NCBI RefSeq assembly: GCF_034652275.1
Contig: NZ_JAXIWG010000001.1
Coordinates: 744,001-808,000 of the forward strand
Reading direction: 5' to 3'
DNA: 64,000 nt
DNA from: Yoonia sp034652275
Lineage (GTDB): Bacteria; Pseudomonadota; Alphaproteobacteria; Rhodobacterales; Rhodobacteraceae
Shown here: in pieces, positions 10,247-18,767 of the stretch
Numbering within the stretch: position 1 is the first letter of the stretch
Layout of the letters: every line of letters begins with the position of its first letter
Translations under genes and position numbers: made by a program
The notes under the pieces: generated by a model
What the model was told of the DNA's origin: nothing
Database searches by the model: none
Seen by the model: only the letters and a program-made list of their open reading frames with translations

Positions 10247-11697
10247 GCCACTACACTTTGCGCAAATGCGGCCACCGCCCGCTTTGCCCCGTGCCGCGCG
10301 AGGTCTTCGGCGGCAGCGACCACAGGGCCCTCGATCCGCGCGGCGAGCGTTGCGGGAAACACCGCCCTGACCGCCAGCAACCCGCGCACCCTGTCTGCCA
10401 CGCTGTCCGCGGCATCGCAGATCGCGCGCAGTTCGGCGGCAAGCGGGTCTTTCACCTCAATCGCTGCGCCCTGTTCGTCCTTGCCCGCCACATAGTGCAT
10501 CCAGCCTGCCACAGCGAGGCAGAGGCCGGGTGCCGCGCGGCCCGCCTCCAGATTGGCGGCCAACGTGCCCAATATCCGCTGCGGCAGTTTCTGGCTGCCA
10601 TCCATCGCGATCTGCCACGTCCGGTGCCGGATCGCGGGGTTGGCGTAACGGTCGAAAAGCGCATCCGCGTAATCGGGCAGGCTGACACCCACGGGGGCCT
10701 CGACGACAGGTGCGATTTCATCCGTCCACAAGGCGCGCACGAAAGCCGCAAAATCGGGGTCCGCCACGGTTTGCGCAATCGTTTCATGGCCCGCCAGATA
10801 GCCCAGATAGGCCAGCGCCGAATGGGTGCCGTTCAGCATGCGCAGTTTCATATGTTCATGCGCGGTCACATCCGCCACAAGTTCGGCCCCTGCGGCAGCG
10901 AAATCGGGGCGGGCGCCACCGACGAAATCATCCTCGATCGCCCATTGGCGGAAATCTTCGTGCAGCACAGGGGCGGCGTCATGGCGGCCCGTAAGGCTTG
11001 CCACGCGCGCGATGTCGTCTTGTGTTGTCGCAGGGGTGATCCGGTCCACCATCGTCGCCGGAAACCGCCCCTGTTGCGCGATCCAGTCTGCCAATGCCGG
11101 ATCAATCCGGCGTGCCAAATCCAGCACGACACCGCGCACCAGCTTGCCGTTTTCGGGCAGGTTGTCACAGGTCAGCACGGTAAAAGGCGCATGCCCCGCC
11201 ATCCGCCGCAATTGCAGCGCGCGCACGATATAGCCCGGTGCAGAGCGCGGCAGATCATGGGCCAGATCATGCACGATATCGGGATGATCGGGGTTCAGCG
11301 CACCGCTGACGGGCGCATGGCAATAGCCCTTTTCGGTCACCGTCAGCGACACGATCCGCACGGCAGGGTCCACCATCGCGCGTAACACGGCGGCGGGGTC
11401 TTCAGGGGCGACCAGCACATGGTCCAGCACTTCGATGACTTGCGTGGCCTCGCCTGCGGGGCGCAAAGTGACAGAAGTATAGGCCCAGTCCTGCGGGGCC
11501 AGCGCATCGCGGGTGCCGGGGCTTTGCAGCGATACGCCGATCACACCCCAATCACCGCCCGAGGCCCGCATCGCCTCGGCAACATAGATCGCGCCAAAAG
11601 CACGATAGAACGCGCCCAGCCCCAGATGGACGATGCCGACACCGGGGCGCGGGGTTTTGCTGCGGGTCAGACGGTCAACGGGCAAGCCAGCCTCCAT
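10243..11697 (-). CDS. Mannitol dehydrogenase-family oxidoreductase (fructuronate/tagaturonate reductase)
   Basis: A 484-residue polyol dehydrogenase-family protein. The N-terminal Rossmann domain has GVGIVHLGLGAF; the C-terminal domain has KLRMLNGTHSALAYLG, the catalytic Lys/Asn/His signature region. In this context it should reduce D-fructuronate to mannonate (UxuB). It is the only keto-uronate reductase in the window, yet both uxuA and uxaA are present, so it may also serve tagaturonate (UxaB role) or a second enzyme lies elsewhere. The chosen ATG overlaps kduD by 23 bases; a start slightly downstream is possible. Confidence 0.85.
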   Translation of the reverse strand: MEAGLPVDRLTRSKTPRPGVGIVHLGLGAFYRAFGAIYVAEAMRASGGDWGVIGVSLQSPGTRDALAPQDWAYTSVTLRPAGEATQVIEVLDHVLVAPEDPAAVLRAMVDPAVRIVSLTVTEKGYCHAPVSGALNPDHPDIVHDLAHDLPRSAPGYIVRALQLRRMAGHAPFTVLTCDNLPENGKLVRGVVLDLARRIDPALADWIAQQGRFPATMVDRITPATTQDDIARVASLTGRHDAAPVLHEDFRQWAIEDDFVGGARPDFAAAGAELVADVTAHEHMKLRMLNGTHSALAYLGYLAGHETIAQTVADPDFAAFVRALWTDEIAPVVEAPVGVSLPDYADALFDRYANPAIRHRTWQIAMDGSQKLPQRILGTLAANLEAGRAAPGLCLAVAGWMHYVAGKDEQGAAIEVKDPLAAELRAICDAADSVADRVRGLLAVRAVFPATLAARIEGPVVAAAEDLARHGAKRAVAAFAQSVVA

Positions 11698-12418
11698 CGA
11701 CGTTCAGAACGGCACCATGGACATAAGCGGCAGCAGGCGTGCACAGATAGACCGCCGCCCCCGCGATATCGGCAGGGTCGCCCCAGCGTCCGGCGGGTAT
11801 CCGGTCAAGGATCGCCTTGTTGCGGTCGGGATCGGTGCGCAAAGCCTCGGTGTTGTTGGTTGCGATATAGCCGGGGGCGACGGCATTCACGTTGATGCCC
11901 TTGGCGGCCCATTCATTGGCCAACAGCTTGGTCAGCCCTGCGACCCCGTGTTTGGACGCGGTATAGGACGGCACGCGGATGCCCCCCTGAAACGACAAAA
12001 GCGAGGCGATGTTGACCACCCTGCCCGTCGCCTTGCGTGCCAACAGGTCGCGCGCAAAGGCTTGGGTGGTGAAAAACAGCGCCTTGAGGTTGACGTCCAT
12101 CACCGCGTCCCAGTCATCTTCGGAAAAATCGACCGCATCGGCGCGGCGGATGATGCCCGCATTGTTGATCAGGATGTCATAGCCTTGGCCCGCGAACAGG
12201 CCTTGGCCCGCCATCGGATCGGTGAAATCGACCAGCACCGACGACGCGTTGCCGCCTGCGGCCGCGATCAGCGCTTCGGTTTCGTCACAGGAGCGGCGGC
12301 CTGCGCAGACAACCTCGGCCCCCGCCTGCGCCAGCCCCACTGCGATGGCCTGCCCGATGCCGGTATTGGCCCCCGTTACCAGCGCGCGTCGGCCCATCAG
12401 GGAAAACGCCCCGGTCAC
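11675..12418 (-). CDS. kduD: 2-deoxy-D-gluconate 3-dehydrogenase / DKII reductase (SDR)
   Basis: A 247-residue classical SDR that converts 2,5-diketo-3-deoxygluconate (DKII) to KDG. It has TGANTGIG near the N-terminus, NNAG, Ser of the MSR-like block (NIASLLSFQGG) and YTASK. The start is a GTG at 12418 forming a GTGA overlap with the kduI stop; longer frames extend inside kduI and encode no plausible domain. Length matches KduD (about 250). Directly downstream of kduI, as in many pectin clusters. Confidence 0.93.
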   Translation of the reverse strand: MTGAFSLMGRRALVTGANTGIGQAIAVGLAQAGAEVVCAGRRSCDETEALIAAAGGNASSVLVDFTDPMAGQGLFAGQGYDILINNAGIIRRADAVDFSEDDWDAVMDVNLKALFFTTQAFARDLLARKATGRVVNIASLLSFQGGIRVPSYTASKHGVAGLTKLLANEWAAKGINVNAVAPGYIATNNTEALRTDPDRNKAILDRIPAGRWGDPADIAGAAVYLCTPAAAYVHGAVLNVDGGWLAR

Positions 12419-13239
12419 AGCAGGGCCTCGGCGGGCAGCATGTCCATATCTTTGTAGTCGATATTGTCGCCCGCCATCGCCCAGATGAAGGTGTAGGACC
12501 CGATCCCCGCCCCCGCATGGATCGACCAAGGCGGCGACAGCGCGCCCTGTTCATTGGCGATGAACAGGTGGCGGGTCTCGGTCGGAGCGCCCATCAAGTG
12601 CAGCACGCGCGCCTCGGGCGTCATGCCGAAGTAAAGGTAGGCCTCCATCCGGCGGTCATGGACATGGGCGGGCATCGTGTTCCAGACCGACCCGTCGAGC
12701 AATGTGGTATAGCCCAGCACCAGCTGGCAACTTTCCATCACCAGCGGATGGATGAACTGGCGGATCGTGCGCTTGTTGGATGTTTCGGTCGCGCCCAGAT
12801 TGACCTCGACCGCGTCATCCACGGTGATCAGGCGGGTCGGACAGGTCCGGTGCGCCGGTGCCGAGGTAATGTAGAACCGCCCCTGCCCGCCAAAGGTCAC
12901 GGGACCAGCGCCCATGCCCAGATAAAGCACATCGCCTTTGTTCATCGCATGGGTCTGGCCAGCGGCGGTGACGGTGCCCGTCTCGCCGATATTGACGATG
13001 CCCATCTCGCGGCGGTCCAGAAACGACGGCGTGCGGGTTTCATCGACATGATCCAGTGTCAGATCACTGCCATCCGGCACGGCACCACCCATGACGAAAC
13101 GGTCGTAGTGGGTATAGACCAGCCGGATCTGGCCTTGCAGGAACATATCCGAGGTCAGGAAGTGCTGGCGCAGCGTGGCCGTATCCATGCCTTTCGCGTG
13201 GTCTTGGTGGATGGCGTGGCGGGTCTCGACATGCAGCAT
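12415..13239 (-). CDS. kduI: 5-keto-4-deoxyuronate isomerase
   Basis: A 274-residue KduI, isomerising 5-keto-4-deoxyuronate (DKI) to DKII in pectin breakdown. The cupin metal ligands are visible as HxHxxxxE (AHVHDRRMEAY), with a further His in PWSIHAGAG. The N-terminus MLHVETRHAIHQDHAKGMDT is typical. It lies between kdgF and kduD in pathway order: KdgF opens the unsaturated ring, KduI isomerises and KduD reduces. Confidence 0.96.
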   Translation of the reverse strand: MLHVETRHAIHQDHAKGMDTATLRQHFLTSDMFLQGQIRLVYTHYDRFVMGGAVPDGSDLTLDHVDETRTPSFLDRREMGIVNIGETGTVTAAGQTHAMNKGDVLYLGMGAGPVTFGGQGRFYITSAPAHRTCPTRLITVDDAVEVNLGATETSNKRTIRQFIHPLVMESCQLVLGYTTLLDGSVWNTMPAHVHDRRMEAYLYFGMTPEARVLHLMGAPTETRHLFIANEQGALSPPWSIHAGAGIGSYTFIWAMAGDNIDYKDMDMLPAEALL

Positions 13240-13251
13240 GGGCTAGGTCCT

Positions 13252-13560
13252 TTACAGAAAATCGTCGCGGCGGGGGGTGAAGCTGTCGATCAGCGCGCCG
13301 GGGTCAAGACAGACGACCCCGTGCAACGCATCCGACGGGATGATGAAACTGTCGCCGGGGCCAACCTCGGTCACCCTGTCGTCGATCGTGAACCGGAACC
13401 GGCCAGAGGCGACATATGTGGCCTGCACATGCGGGTGCCGGTGCAGCGCGCCCGTGGCACCGGCCTTGGCAAAACGGAAGGCGACCACCATCAGATCGGG
13501 CGCATCGGCCAGCACCTGTCGGGTCACGTCTGCGCCTGTCGGGATCACGGGATAGGGCAT
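13252..13560 (-). CDS. kdgF: KdgF-like cupin
   Basis: A 102-residue single-domain cupin. The metal-binding motif is HRHPHVQATYV with the partner motif GDSFIIPSDALHGV. KdgF catalyses conversion of 4,5-unsaturated uronates to the linear 5-keto-4-deoxyuronate, directly upstream of KduI in the pathway. It sits 12 bases before kduI and 10 bases after the TRAP large permease. The symbol rests on size, fold and neighbours; other small cupins look similar. Confidence 0.85.
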   Translation of the reverse strand: MPYPVIPTGADVTRQVLADAPDLMVVAFRFAKAGATGALHRHPHVQATYVASGRFRFTIDDRVTEVGPGDSFIIPSDALHGVVCLDPGALIDSFTPRRDDFL

Positions 13561-13570
13561 CGTCTTTCCT

Positions 13571-14851
13571 TCAGCGGAACAGCGCGGGCAGCCAGAGCGA
13601 CAGCGCGGGGATATAGGTGACCAGCATCAGCGTGACGAAAGCCGCCAGATAGAACGGCCAGATCGTGCGCACCGCGTCCCAGATCGAGATCCGGCCAACG
13701 GCACAGCCCACAAACAGCACGGCCCCCACAGGCGGTGTGCACAGGCCGATGCCAAGGTTCAGGATCATGATGATCCCGAAATGCACCGGATCGACACCGA
13801 ACGCCTGCGCCACCGGCAGAAAGATCGGCGTAGTGATGACGATCAGCGGCGACATGTCCATGAAAGTACCCAGCACCAAGAGCGCGAGATTGATCATCAG
13901 CAAGATCAGGATCGGGTTGTCCGACACACCCTGCATAAAGGTCACGATGGCCGCAGGCACCTGCAGATAGGCTAGAAGCCACGCAAAGGACGCCGCACAG
14001 CCGATGACCAGCAGCACCATTGCGGTCGTGCGCACGGCCCCCATGGTGGCGGCGACAAACTCGCTCCACGGCAGGGACCGATAGACAAAGATCGTGATGA
14101 ACAGCGCATAGACAACCGCGATGTTGGAGCTTTCGGATGCGGTGAACACCCCCGACCGGACCCCGCCAAAGATGATCGCTACAAGGATCAGCCCCGGCAG
14201 TGCCGCCACCAGCAGCACCCCGACCATCCGCAGACCGGGGAAAGGCTCGGTCGGGTAGCCGCGCTTGCGTGCCACGATCCATGCTGCCACCATCAGCGAC
14301 AGCGCCAGCAGCAGGCCCGGAATGATCCCCGCCGTGAACAGATCCGCGATGGACAAGCGCCCGCCCGCAGAGATCGAATAGATGATCAGGTTATGCGACG
14401 GCGGCAACATCAACGCGATGATAGATGAAACGACCGTGATATTCACAGCATAATCAGCGCCATAGCCACGTTCCTTCATCTGCGGCACCATCAGGCCGCC
14501 CACGGCAGATGCATCGGCCGCCGCCGACCCCGAAATGCCGCCAAACATGACGGAAGCTACGATATTCACCTGCCCCAGCCCGCCGCGCAGATGTCCGATT
14601 AGCGCGCCCGCCAGCGCCACGAGCCGACGCGCGATATCCCCGCGCACCATCAGATCGCCCGCATAGATGAAGAACGGGATCGCCATCAGCGCAAAGACCG
14701 AAATGCCGGAATTGAGCCGCTGGAACACCACTAGCGGCGGCAGCCCCATATAGACGACCGTGGCGAAAGACGACACACCCAGACAAAAGGCGACCGGCGT
14801 GCCGATCAGCAAAAGAAAGACGAATGTGCCAAACAGGACGTAAAGTTCCAT
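13571..14851 (-). CDS. TRAP transporter large permease (DctM-type)
   Basis: A 426-residue, strongly hydrophobic DctM/SiaM-like subunit with about 12 predicted membrane segments, the channel part of a sodium-driven TRAP transporter. GGISGSAAADASAVG, LPPSHNLIIYS and the GIGLCTPPVG hairpin are family signatures. Its neighbours are the small permease 3 bases upstream and kdgF 10 bases downstream. The context predicts uptake of galacturonate, glucuronate or unsaturated uronates across the inner membrane. Confidence 0.93.
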   Translation of the reverse strand: MELYVLFGTFVFLLLIGTPVAFCLGVSSFATVVYMGLPPLVVFQRLNSGISVFALMAIPFFIYAGDLMVRGDIARRLVALAGALIGHLRGGLGQVNIVASVMFGGISGSAAADASAVGGLMVPQMKERGYGADYAVNITVVSSIIALMLPPSHNLIIYSISAGGRLSIADLFTAGIIPGLLLALSLMVAAWIVARKRGYPTEPFPGLRMVGVLLVAALPGLILVAIIFGGVRSGVFTASESSNIAVVYALFITIFVYRSLPWSEFVAATMGAVRTTAMVLLVIGCAASFAWLLAYLQVPAAIVTFMQGVSDNPILILLMINLALLVLGTFMDMSPLIVITTPIFLPVAQAFGVDPVHFGIIMILNLGIGLCTPPVGAVLFVGCAVGRISIWDAVRTIWPFYLAAFVTLMLVTYIPALSLWLPALFR

Positions 14852-14854
14852 CGT

Positions 14855-15376
14855 CTATTCCTCTGTCACTTCATCGCCGAAACGCGCGGTCTTGAGCCCC
14901 GCCGCGCGGCGCGCCAGCCTTTCGGCGGAAAAAATCACGATCAGCACACCGCTCAGCGTCAGGGGGATGAAGGCGACACCCCCGGGCAGGCCCAACGTGG
15001 GCATCCCCGCTGTCCATGTCCGGGACACAAGTTCGAAACCGTACCAGGCCATCCCCGCTCCGAAACCGCCGACGACGACATCGGACACCGAATGCAGGAC
15101 CAATACGATGCGCTGCGGAAGAACCATCAGCAGCACGTCAAAGCTGAGATGATAGCCTTCGCGGGTGCCGACAGCCGCGCCAAGCAGGATGAACCAGCCC
15201 ATCAGCAGGATCGACATCGGTTCGGTCCACGTCAACGGCGACCCGACCACATACCGCGCAAAGACCTGTGCGGCGACCAGCGCCGTCATCGCCACCAGCG
15301 CAATGCCCGCGACCCACAGCGCAAGCCGCGCCAAAAGGCCAAGCACGACCGCGACGCCTAGCAACCGTTGCTGCAT
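14855..15376 (-). CDS. TRAP transporter small permease (DctQ-type)
   Basis: A 173-residue four-helix membrane protein. The conserved FARYVVGSPLTWTEP segment after the second helix and GTREGYHLSFD are DctQ hallmarks. The ATG at 15376 follows an AGGGGGG ribosome binding site; a longer open frame upstream has no such site and starts inside the stem-loop region. It pairs with the large permease immediately downstream. Confidence 0.9.
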   Translation of the reverse strand: MQQRLLGVAVVLGLLARLALWVAGIALVAMTALVAAQVFARYVVGSPLTWTEPMSILLMGWFILLGAAVGTREGYHLSFDVLLMVLPQRIVLVLHSVSDVVVGGFGAGMAWYGFELVSRTWTAGMPTLGLPGGVAFIPLTLSGVLIVIFSAERLARRAAGLKTARFGDEVTEE

Positions 15377-15463
15377 GACGCGGCCCCCCTGAAAGCGATG
15401 TGATGATGGACCATCCTGAGGAAACCCTGTCTGCCCGCGCCGCACCTGTCGGCCCTGTTGTTG

Positions 15464-15495
15464 TCCGGCACGAACGGGTCAGCGCCCGTGCCGGA
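15464..15495 (-). other. Intercistronic stem-loop after TRAP substrate-binding gene
   Basis: A perfect 9-bp stem (TCCGGCACG at 15464-15472 with CGTGCCGGA at 15487-15495), with further CCCG/CGGG pairing inside the loop, lies 23 bases beyond the dctP-like stop codon on the transcribed strand. No T-run follows, so full termination is unlikely. Such structures often protect the upstream substrate-binding-protein mRNA from 3' decay or attenuate read-through. Confidence 0.65.
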
Positions 15496-15517
15496 ACCTT
15501 GTCTGCTTGCTTGCGCG

Positions 15518-16498
15518 TTATTCGGTCGCCTGAATCCGCTCGACCAGATTACGCAATTCGTCGGTGGTCACATGCTTTTCATAGACAGGAACCATCGCTT
15601 CGATGAACGGGGTCTTGTCGATGTCGGTAATGATCTGCACACCGGCAGCGCGCACCTGTTCTTCCGACTGACGCTCGCGCTCGACCCACATCTCGCGCAT
15701 CACCGGCACGGAATCGCGGGCCGCCTGACGGACAAGTGCCTGATCCTCGGCGGACAGACCGTCCCAGCTTTGCTTGGACATGACCAGCACTTCGGGCACG
15801 ATCAGGTGTTCGTTCAGCGTGTAATAGCCCGCAACCTCATAATGCCCCGAGGATTCGAACGACGGCCAGTTGTTTTCCGCCCCGTCGATGACGCCAGTCT
15901 GGATCGAGGAATAGACCTCGCCGAAAGGCAGCGGCGTGGCGCTTGCGCCCATCGCGCTCATCATGTCCACGAAGATGTCGGACTGCATGACGCGCATTTT
16001 CAGACCTGCCATATCCTCGAAGGATTCGATGGGGCGCTGGCTGTTGTAGAAACTGCGCGATCCGCCGTCGTAATAGGCCAGACCGATCAGGTCATGCGGC
16101 TCGAAGGCGGCAAGGATTTCCTCGCCGATGGGGCCATCCATCACGCGGTGCATGTGATCGACCGACCGGAAGATGAAGGGCAAGGAAACGACCTTGGTCT
16201 GTTCGACAAGATTGTTGAACGGCCCCATGCTGACGCGGTTCATGTCGATCACGCCAAAGCGGGTCTGTTCGATCGTGTCGCGCTCCTCGCCCAGCTGCGC
16301 GGAATGGAACACCTCGACGCAGATCCGCCCGCCCGAGCGTTCCTGCAGCAATTCGCCCATATGTTTGACGGCCTCGACCGTGGGATAGCCGTCCGGATGC
16401 GTATCGGACGACCGCAAGGTGATTTCGCAAGCCATCGCTTGCCCGACGAAGGCCGCGCTGGCCAGCAGTGCCGCTGTCAGTGTCTTTGTGATTGTCAT
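15518..16498 (-). CDS. TRAP transporter substrate-binding protein (DctP-type)
   Basis: A 326-residue periplasmic solute receptor. The signal peptide is about residues 1-23 (MTITKTLTAALLASAAFVGQ... ending at AMA). The GLKMRVMQS segment holds the conserved carboxylate-binding Arg, and YDGGSRSFYNS and GVIDGAENNW are typical of DctP. The uronate operon context predicts binding of galacturonate/glucuronate-type acids. It is the second gene of the operon, 26 bases after uxaC. Confidence 0.92.
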   Translation of the reverse strand: MTITKTLTAALLASAAFVGQAMACEITLRSSDTHPDGYPTVEAVKHMGELLQERSGGRICVEVFHSAQLGEERDTIEQTRFGVIDMNRVSMGPFNNLVEQTKVVSLPFIFRSVDHMHRVMDGPIGEEILAAFEPHDLIGLAYYDGGSRSFYNSQRPIESFEDMAGLKMRVMQSDIFVDMMSAMGASATPLPFGEVYSSIQTGVIDGAENNWPSFESSGHYEVAGYYTLNEHLIVPEVLVMSKQSWDGLSAEDQALVRQAARDSVPVMREMWVERERQSEEQVRAAGVQIITDIDKTPFIEAMVPVYEKHVTTDELRNLVERIQATE

Positions 16499-16524
16499 GG
16501 TTTCTCCTCCCGTTGGTGGCCCTG

Positions 16525-17928
16525 TCAGAGCCGATAGGCTTGTTTGGCAAGCCGGTATGCGAGGTCATGTGCGACCTCGAATGCGTCATCCTCGGTCATG
16601 CGCCCGCTGGCGCAGAGCGTGGCGAGATAGGCGCAATCCACACGCCGCGCGACATCATGGCGGGCGGGGATCGAACAAAAGGCGCGGGTGTCGTCGTTGA
16701 ACCCGACGGTGTTGTAAAAACCCGCCGTTTCGGTCGTCAGCTCACGAAACCGGCGCATCCCTTCGGGGCTGTCGAAAAACCACCACGGCGGCCCCAATTT
16801 CAGCGCGGGATAGACGCCTGCCAAAGGGGCGAGTTCGCGCGACAGTGTCGTTTCATCCAGCATGAACACGATGACCGACAACCGCGGATCGGTGCCATAG
16901 GCATCAAGCAACGGCTTGAGATTGCGCACGAAATCGGTGCGCGTCGGAATGTCGAAACCTTTGTCGCGCCCGAAGGCTGCGAACATCGGGGCGGAATGGT
17001 TGCGCCATGCACCGGCATGGATTTGCAGCACCAGCCCGTCATCCACGCTCATCCTTGCCATTTCGGTCAGCATCTGGCCGCGGAACGCATCGGCCTGTTC
17101 GGGGCTGGCGCGGCCGGTCTTGACGATATCGTACAAGGCGGCGGCGTCCTGCGCGGACAGGTTTTCGGTGCGCGCGGTCGGATGGCCGTGGTCGGATGAT
17201 GTTGCCCCGAAGCCGATGAAATAGGCGCGCCTTGCACGGTGTGCGGCCAGATATCCGGCCCATGTCATCGTATCCTCGCCGGTCAGTTCGCCCAATTTGT
17301 GCAGGTTTTCAACAAAACCGGCAAATTCGGGGTCAACCACCGCATCAGGCCGATAGGCGGTGATCACCCGCCCCTGCCAGCCGCTGTCGCGGATCATCCG
17401 GTGCCAGCGCAGGTCATCCAGCGCACTTTCCGTGGTGGCCAGCACCTCGATATTGAACCGCTCGAACAAGGCGCGGGGCCGGAACGCGGGCTGCGCAAGG
17501 CTGTCGGTGATCCGGTCATAGATCGCATCGGCAGTCTGCGGGGTCAGGCGGTCGTGGATGCCGAACACCTCGGCAAAAGCATGGGTCAGCCACATCCATG
17601 ACGGCGTGCCGCGCAAAAGGTGAAAGTTTTGCGCAAACAGCCGCCAGATCGCGCGCCCGTCCTTTTCTGCGGCGTCCCCATCGGCGCGCGGCACGCCCAG
17701 CGCGTCAAGATCGACACCTTGGGAAAACAGCATCCGGAACACATAGTGATCGGGTGTGACAAACAGTTGCGCGGCATCGGCAAAGGCGGTGTTTTCGGCA
17801 AACCAGCGTGGATCGGTATGGCCGTGCGGACTGATGATCGGCAGGCCGCTGATCTGGTCGTAAAGCGCACGGGCCAATCCGCGCGCACCCGATTCCAGAG
17901 GGAAAAGGCGGTTGTCGTCCAGCAGCAT
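16525..17928 (-). CDS. uxaC: Uronate isomerase
   Basis: A 467-residue UxaC of the amidohydrolase-like superfamily, converting glucuronate to fructuronate and galacturonate to tagaturonate. The metal-binding HGHTDP lies near the N-terminus (PIISPHGHTDP). LRGTPSWMWL, QIHAGAWRNHS and GFNDDTRAF are family signatures. It is the first gene of the ten-gene operon, with the promoter in the 134-base divergent gap to the GntR regulator. Confidence 0.95.
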   Translation of the reverse strand: MLLDDNRLFPLESGARGLARALYDQISGLPIISPHGHTDPRWFAENTAFADAAQLFVTPDHYVFRMLFSQGVDLDALGVPRADGDAAEKDGRAIWRLFAQNFHLLRGTPSWMWLTHAFAEVFGIHDRLTPQTADAIYDRITDSLAQPAFRPRALFERFNIEVLATTESALDDLRWHRMIRDSGWQGRVITAYRPDAVVDPEFAGFVENLHKLGELTGEDTMTWAGYLAAHRARRAYFIGFGATSSDHGHPTARTENLSAQDAAALYDIVKTGRASPEQADAFRGQMLTEMARMSVDDGLVLQIHAGAWRNHSAPMFAAFGRDKGFDIPTRTDFVRNLKPLLDAYGTDPRLSVIVFMLDETTLSRELAPLAGVYPALKLGPPWWFFDSPEGMRRFRELTTETAGFYNTVGFNDDTRAFCSIPARHDVARRVDCAYLATLCASGRMTEDDAFEVAHDLAYRLAKQAYRL

Positions 17929-17977
17929 AAAGTGATCCCCCCGGTCTGAAAGCAGCCTCCCCGCCGCCTCCGATAGA

Positions 17978-18006
17978 CTAATATTCTAGATTACCAACCT
18001 TGTCAA
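17978..18006 (-). promoter_or_regulatory. Uronate operon promoter with candidate operator
   Basis: On the minus strand, TTGACA (18006-18001) and TATTAG (17983-17978) are separated by exactly 17 bases, a near-consensus sigma-70 promoter about 50 bases before uxaC. The block GACTAATATTCTAGA (17976-17990, plus strand) over the -10 region recurs with 12 of 15 identities upstream of the pectin ABC operon (26681-26695). This suggests one regulator acts on both; the divergently encoded GntR protein is the natural candidate. Confidence 0.65.
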
Positions 18007-18062
18007 CGCGGGTTCTTTGCGGCTAAACTCGCAAAGAAAGCACAAGCGGGAGATCGTCGCAT

Positions 18063-18767
18063 ATGGCAGCCTCATCGGCACTGCGGGCCCTGACCCCGCC
18101 TGACCGGCCTTCCATCGCCGATCAGGTATTCGAGACATTGCAGGCAGGCATCCTGTCGCTGGAACTGCCGCCCGGCGCGAAACTGTCCGAAATCGACGTG
18201 GCCAGCCAGATGGAAGTGTCGCGCCAACCCGTGCGCGACGCATTCTACCGTTTGTCGAAACTGGGGTTTCTGGTGATCCGGCCACAGCGGTCCACGACGG
18301 TCAGCCTGATTTCGGAATCCGCCGTGCTGCGCGCCCGCTATATCCGCACCGCGATCGAGGTGGAAAACATGCGCACTGCGGCTGCCCGCCTGACCGAGGT
18401 CGATCACGCCGCATTGGCCGACATGCTTGTCGCGCAGGAACAGGCCCATGCCGCACAGGACAAACGCCTGTTCCACCGGCTTGACGATGAATTCCACCAT
18501 GAAATCTGTCGCCGGTCGCAGGTCGGTTTCGCATGGGACCTGATCACCGAAAACAAGGCCCATATGGACCGCGTGCGGATGCTCTCGCTCAGCTTTGCCT
18601 CGCCGCAGGTGATCAAGGATCATCGCGACATCTTTGACCATCTGGTGCGCCGCGACGGTGCGGCGGCGGCCGACGCGATGCGGGTGCATCTGTCGCGCAT
18701 CGTCGATCTGATCGAAAGGCTCCGGTCCGAAAAACACGCCTGGTTCGAAAGCGAACCTTCATCGTGA
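18063..18767 (+). CDS. GntR/FadR-family regulator of uronate genes
   Basis: A 234-residue regulator. The N-terminal winged helix-turn-helix (about 15-80; GAKLSEIDVASQMEVSRQPVRDA, in the GntR pattern) is followed by an FCD ligand domain with the metal-coordinating pattern LDDEFHHEI ... HRDIFDHL. It resembles UxuR/ExuR-like repressors that respond to hexuronates or their keto-products. GGGAG lies 10-15 bases before the ATG. It is divergent from the uronate operon and overlaps kdgK by 4 bases, placing regulator and kinase in one transcript. Confidence 0.9.
   Translation: MAASSALRALTPPDRPSIADQVFETLQAGILSLELPPGAKLSEIDVASQMEVSRQPVRDAFYRLSKLGFLVIRPQRSTTVSLISESAVLRARYIRTAIEVENMRTAAARLTEVDHAALADMLVAQEQAHAAQDKRLFHRLDDEFHHEICRRSQVGFAWDLITENKAHMDRVRMLSLSFASPQVIKDHRDIFDHLVRRDGAAAADAMRVHLSRIVDLIERLRSEKHAWFESEPSS

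Noticed and set aside
11675..12529. Longer kduD gene model beginning inside kduI
   Set aside because: The extra 37 residues match no SDR; the GTG at 12418 overlapping the kduI stop gives the normal length.
15464..15495. Intrinsic terminator between TRAP receptor and permease genes
   Set aside because: No T-run follows the stem and the permeases have no other promoter-sized gap; read as an mRNA stabiliser or attenuator instead.
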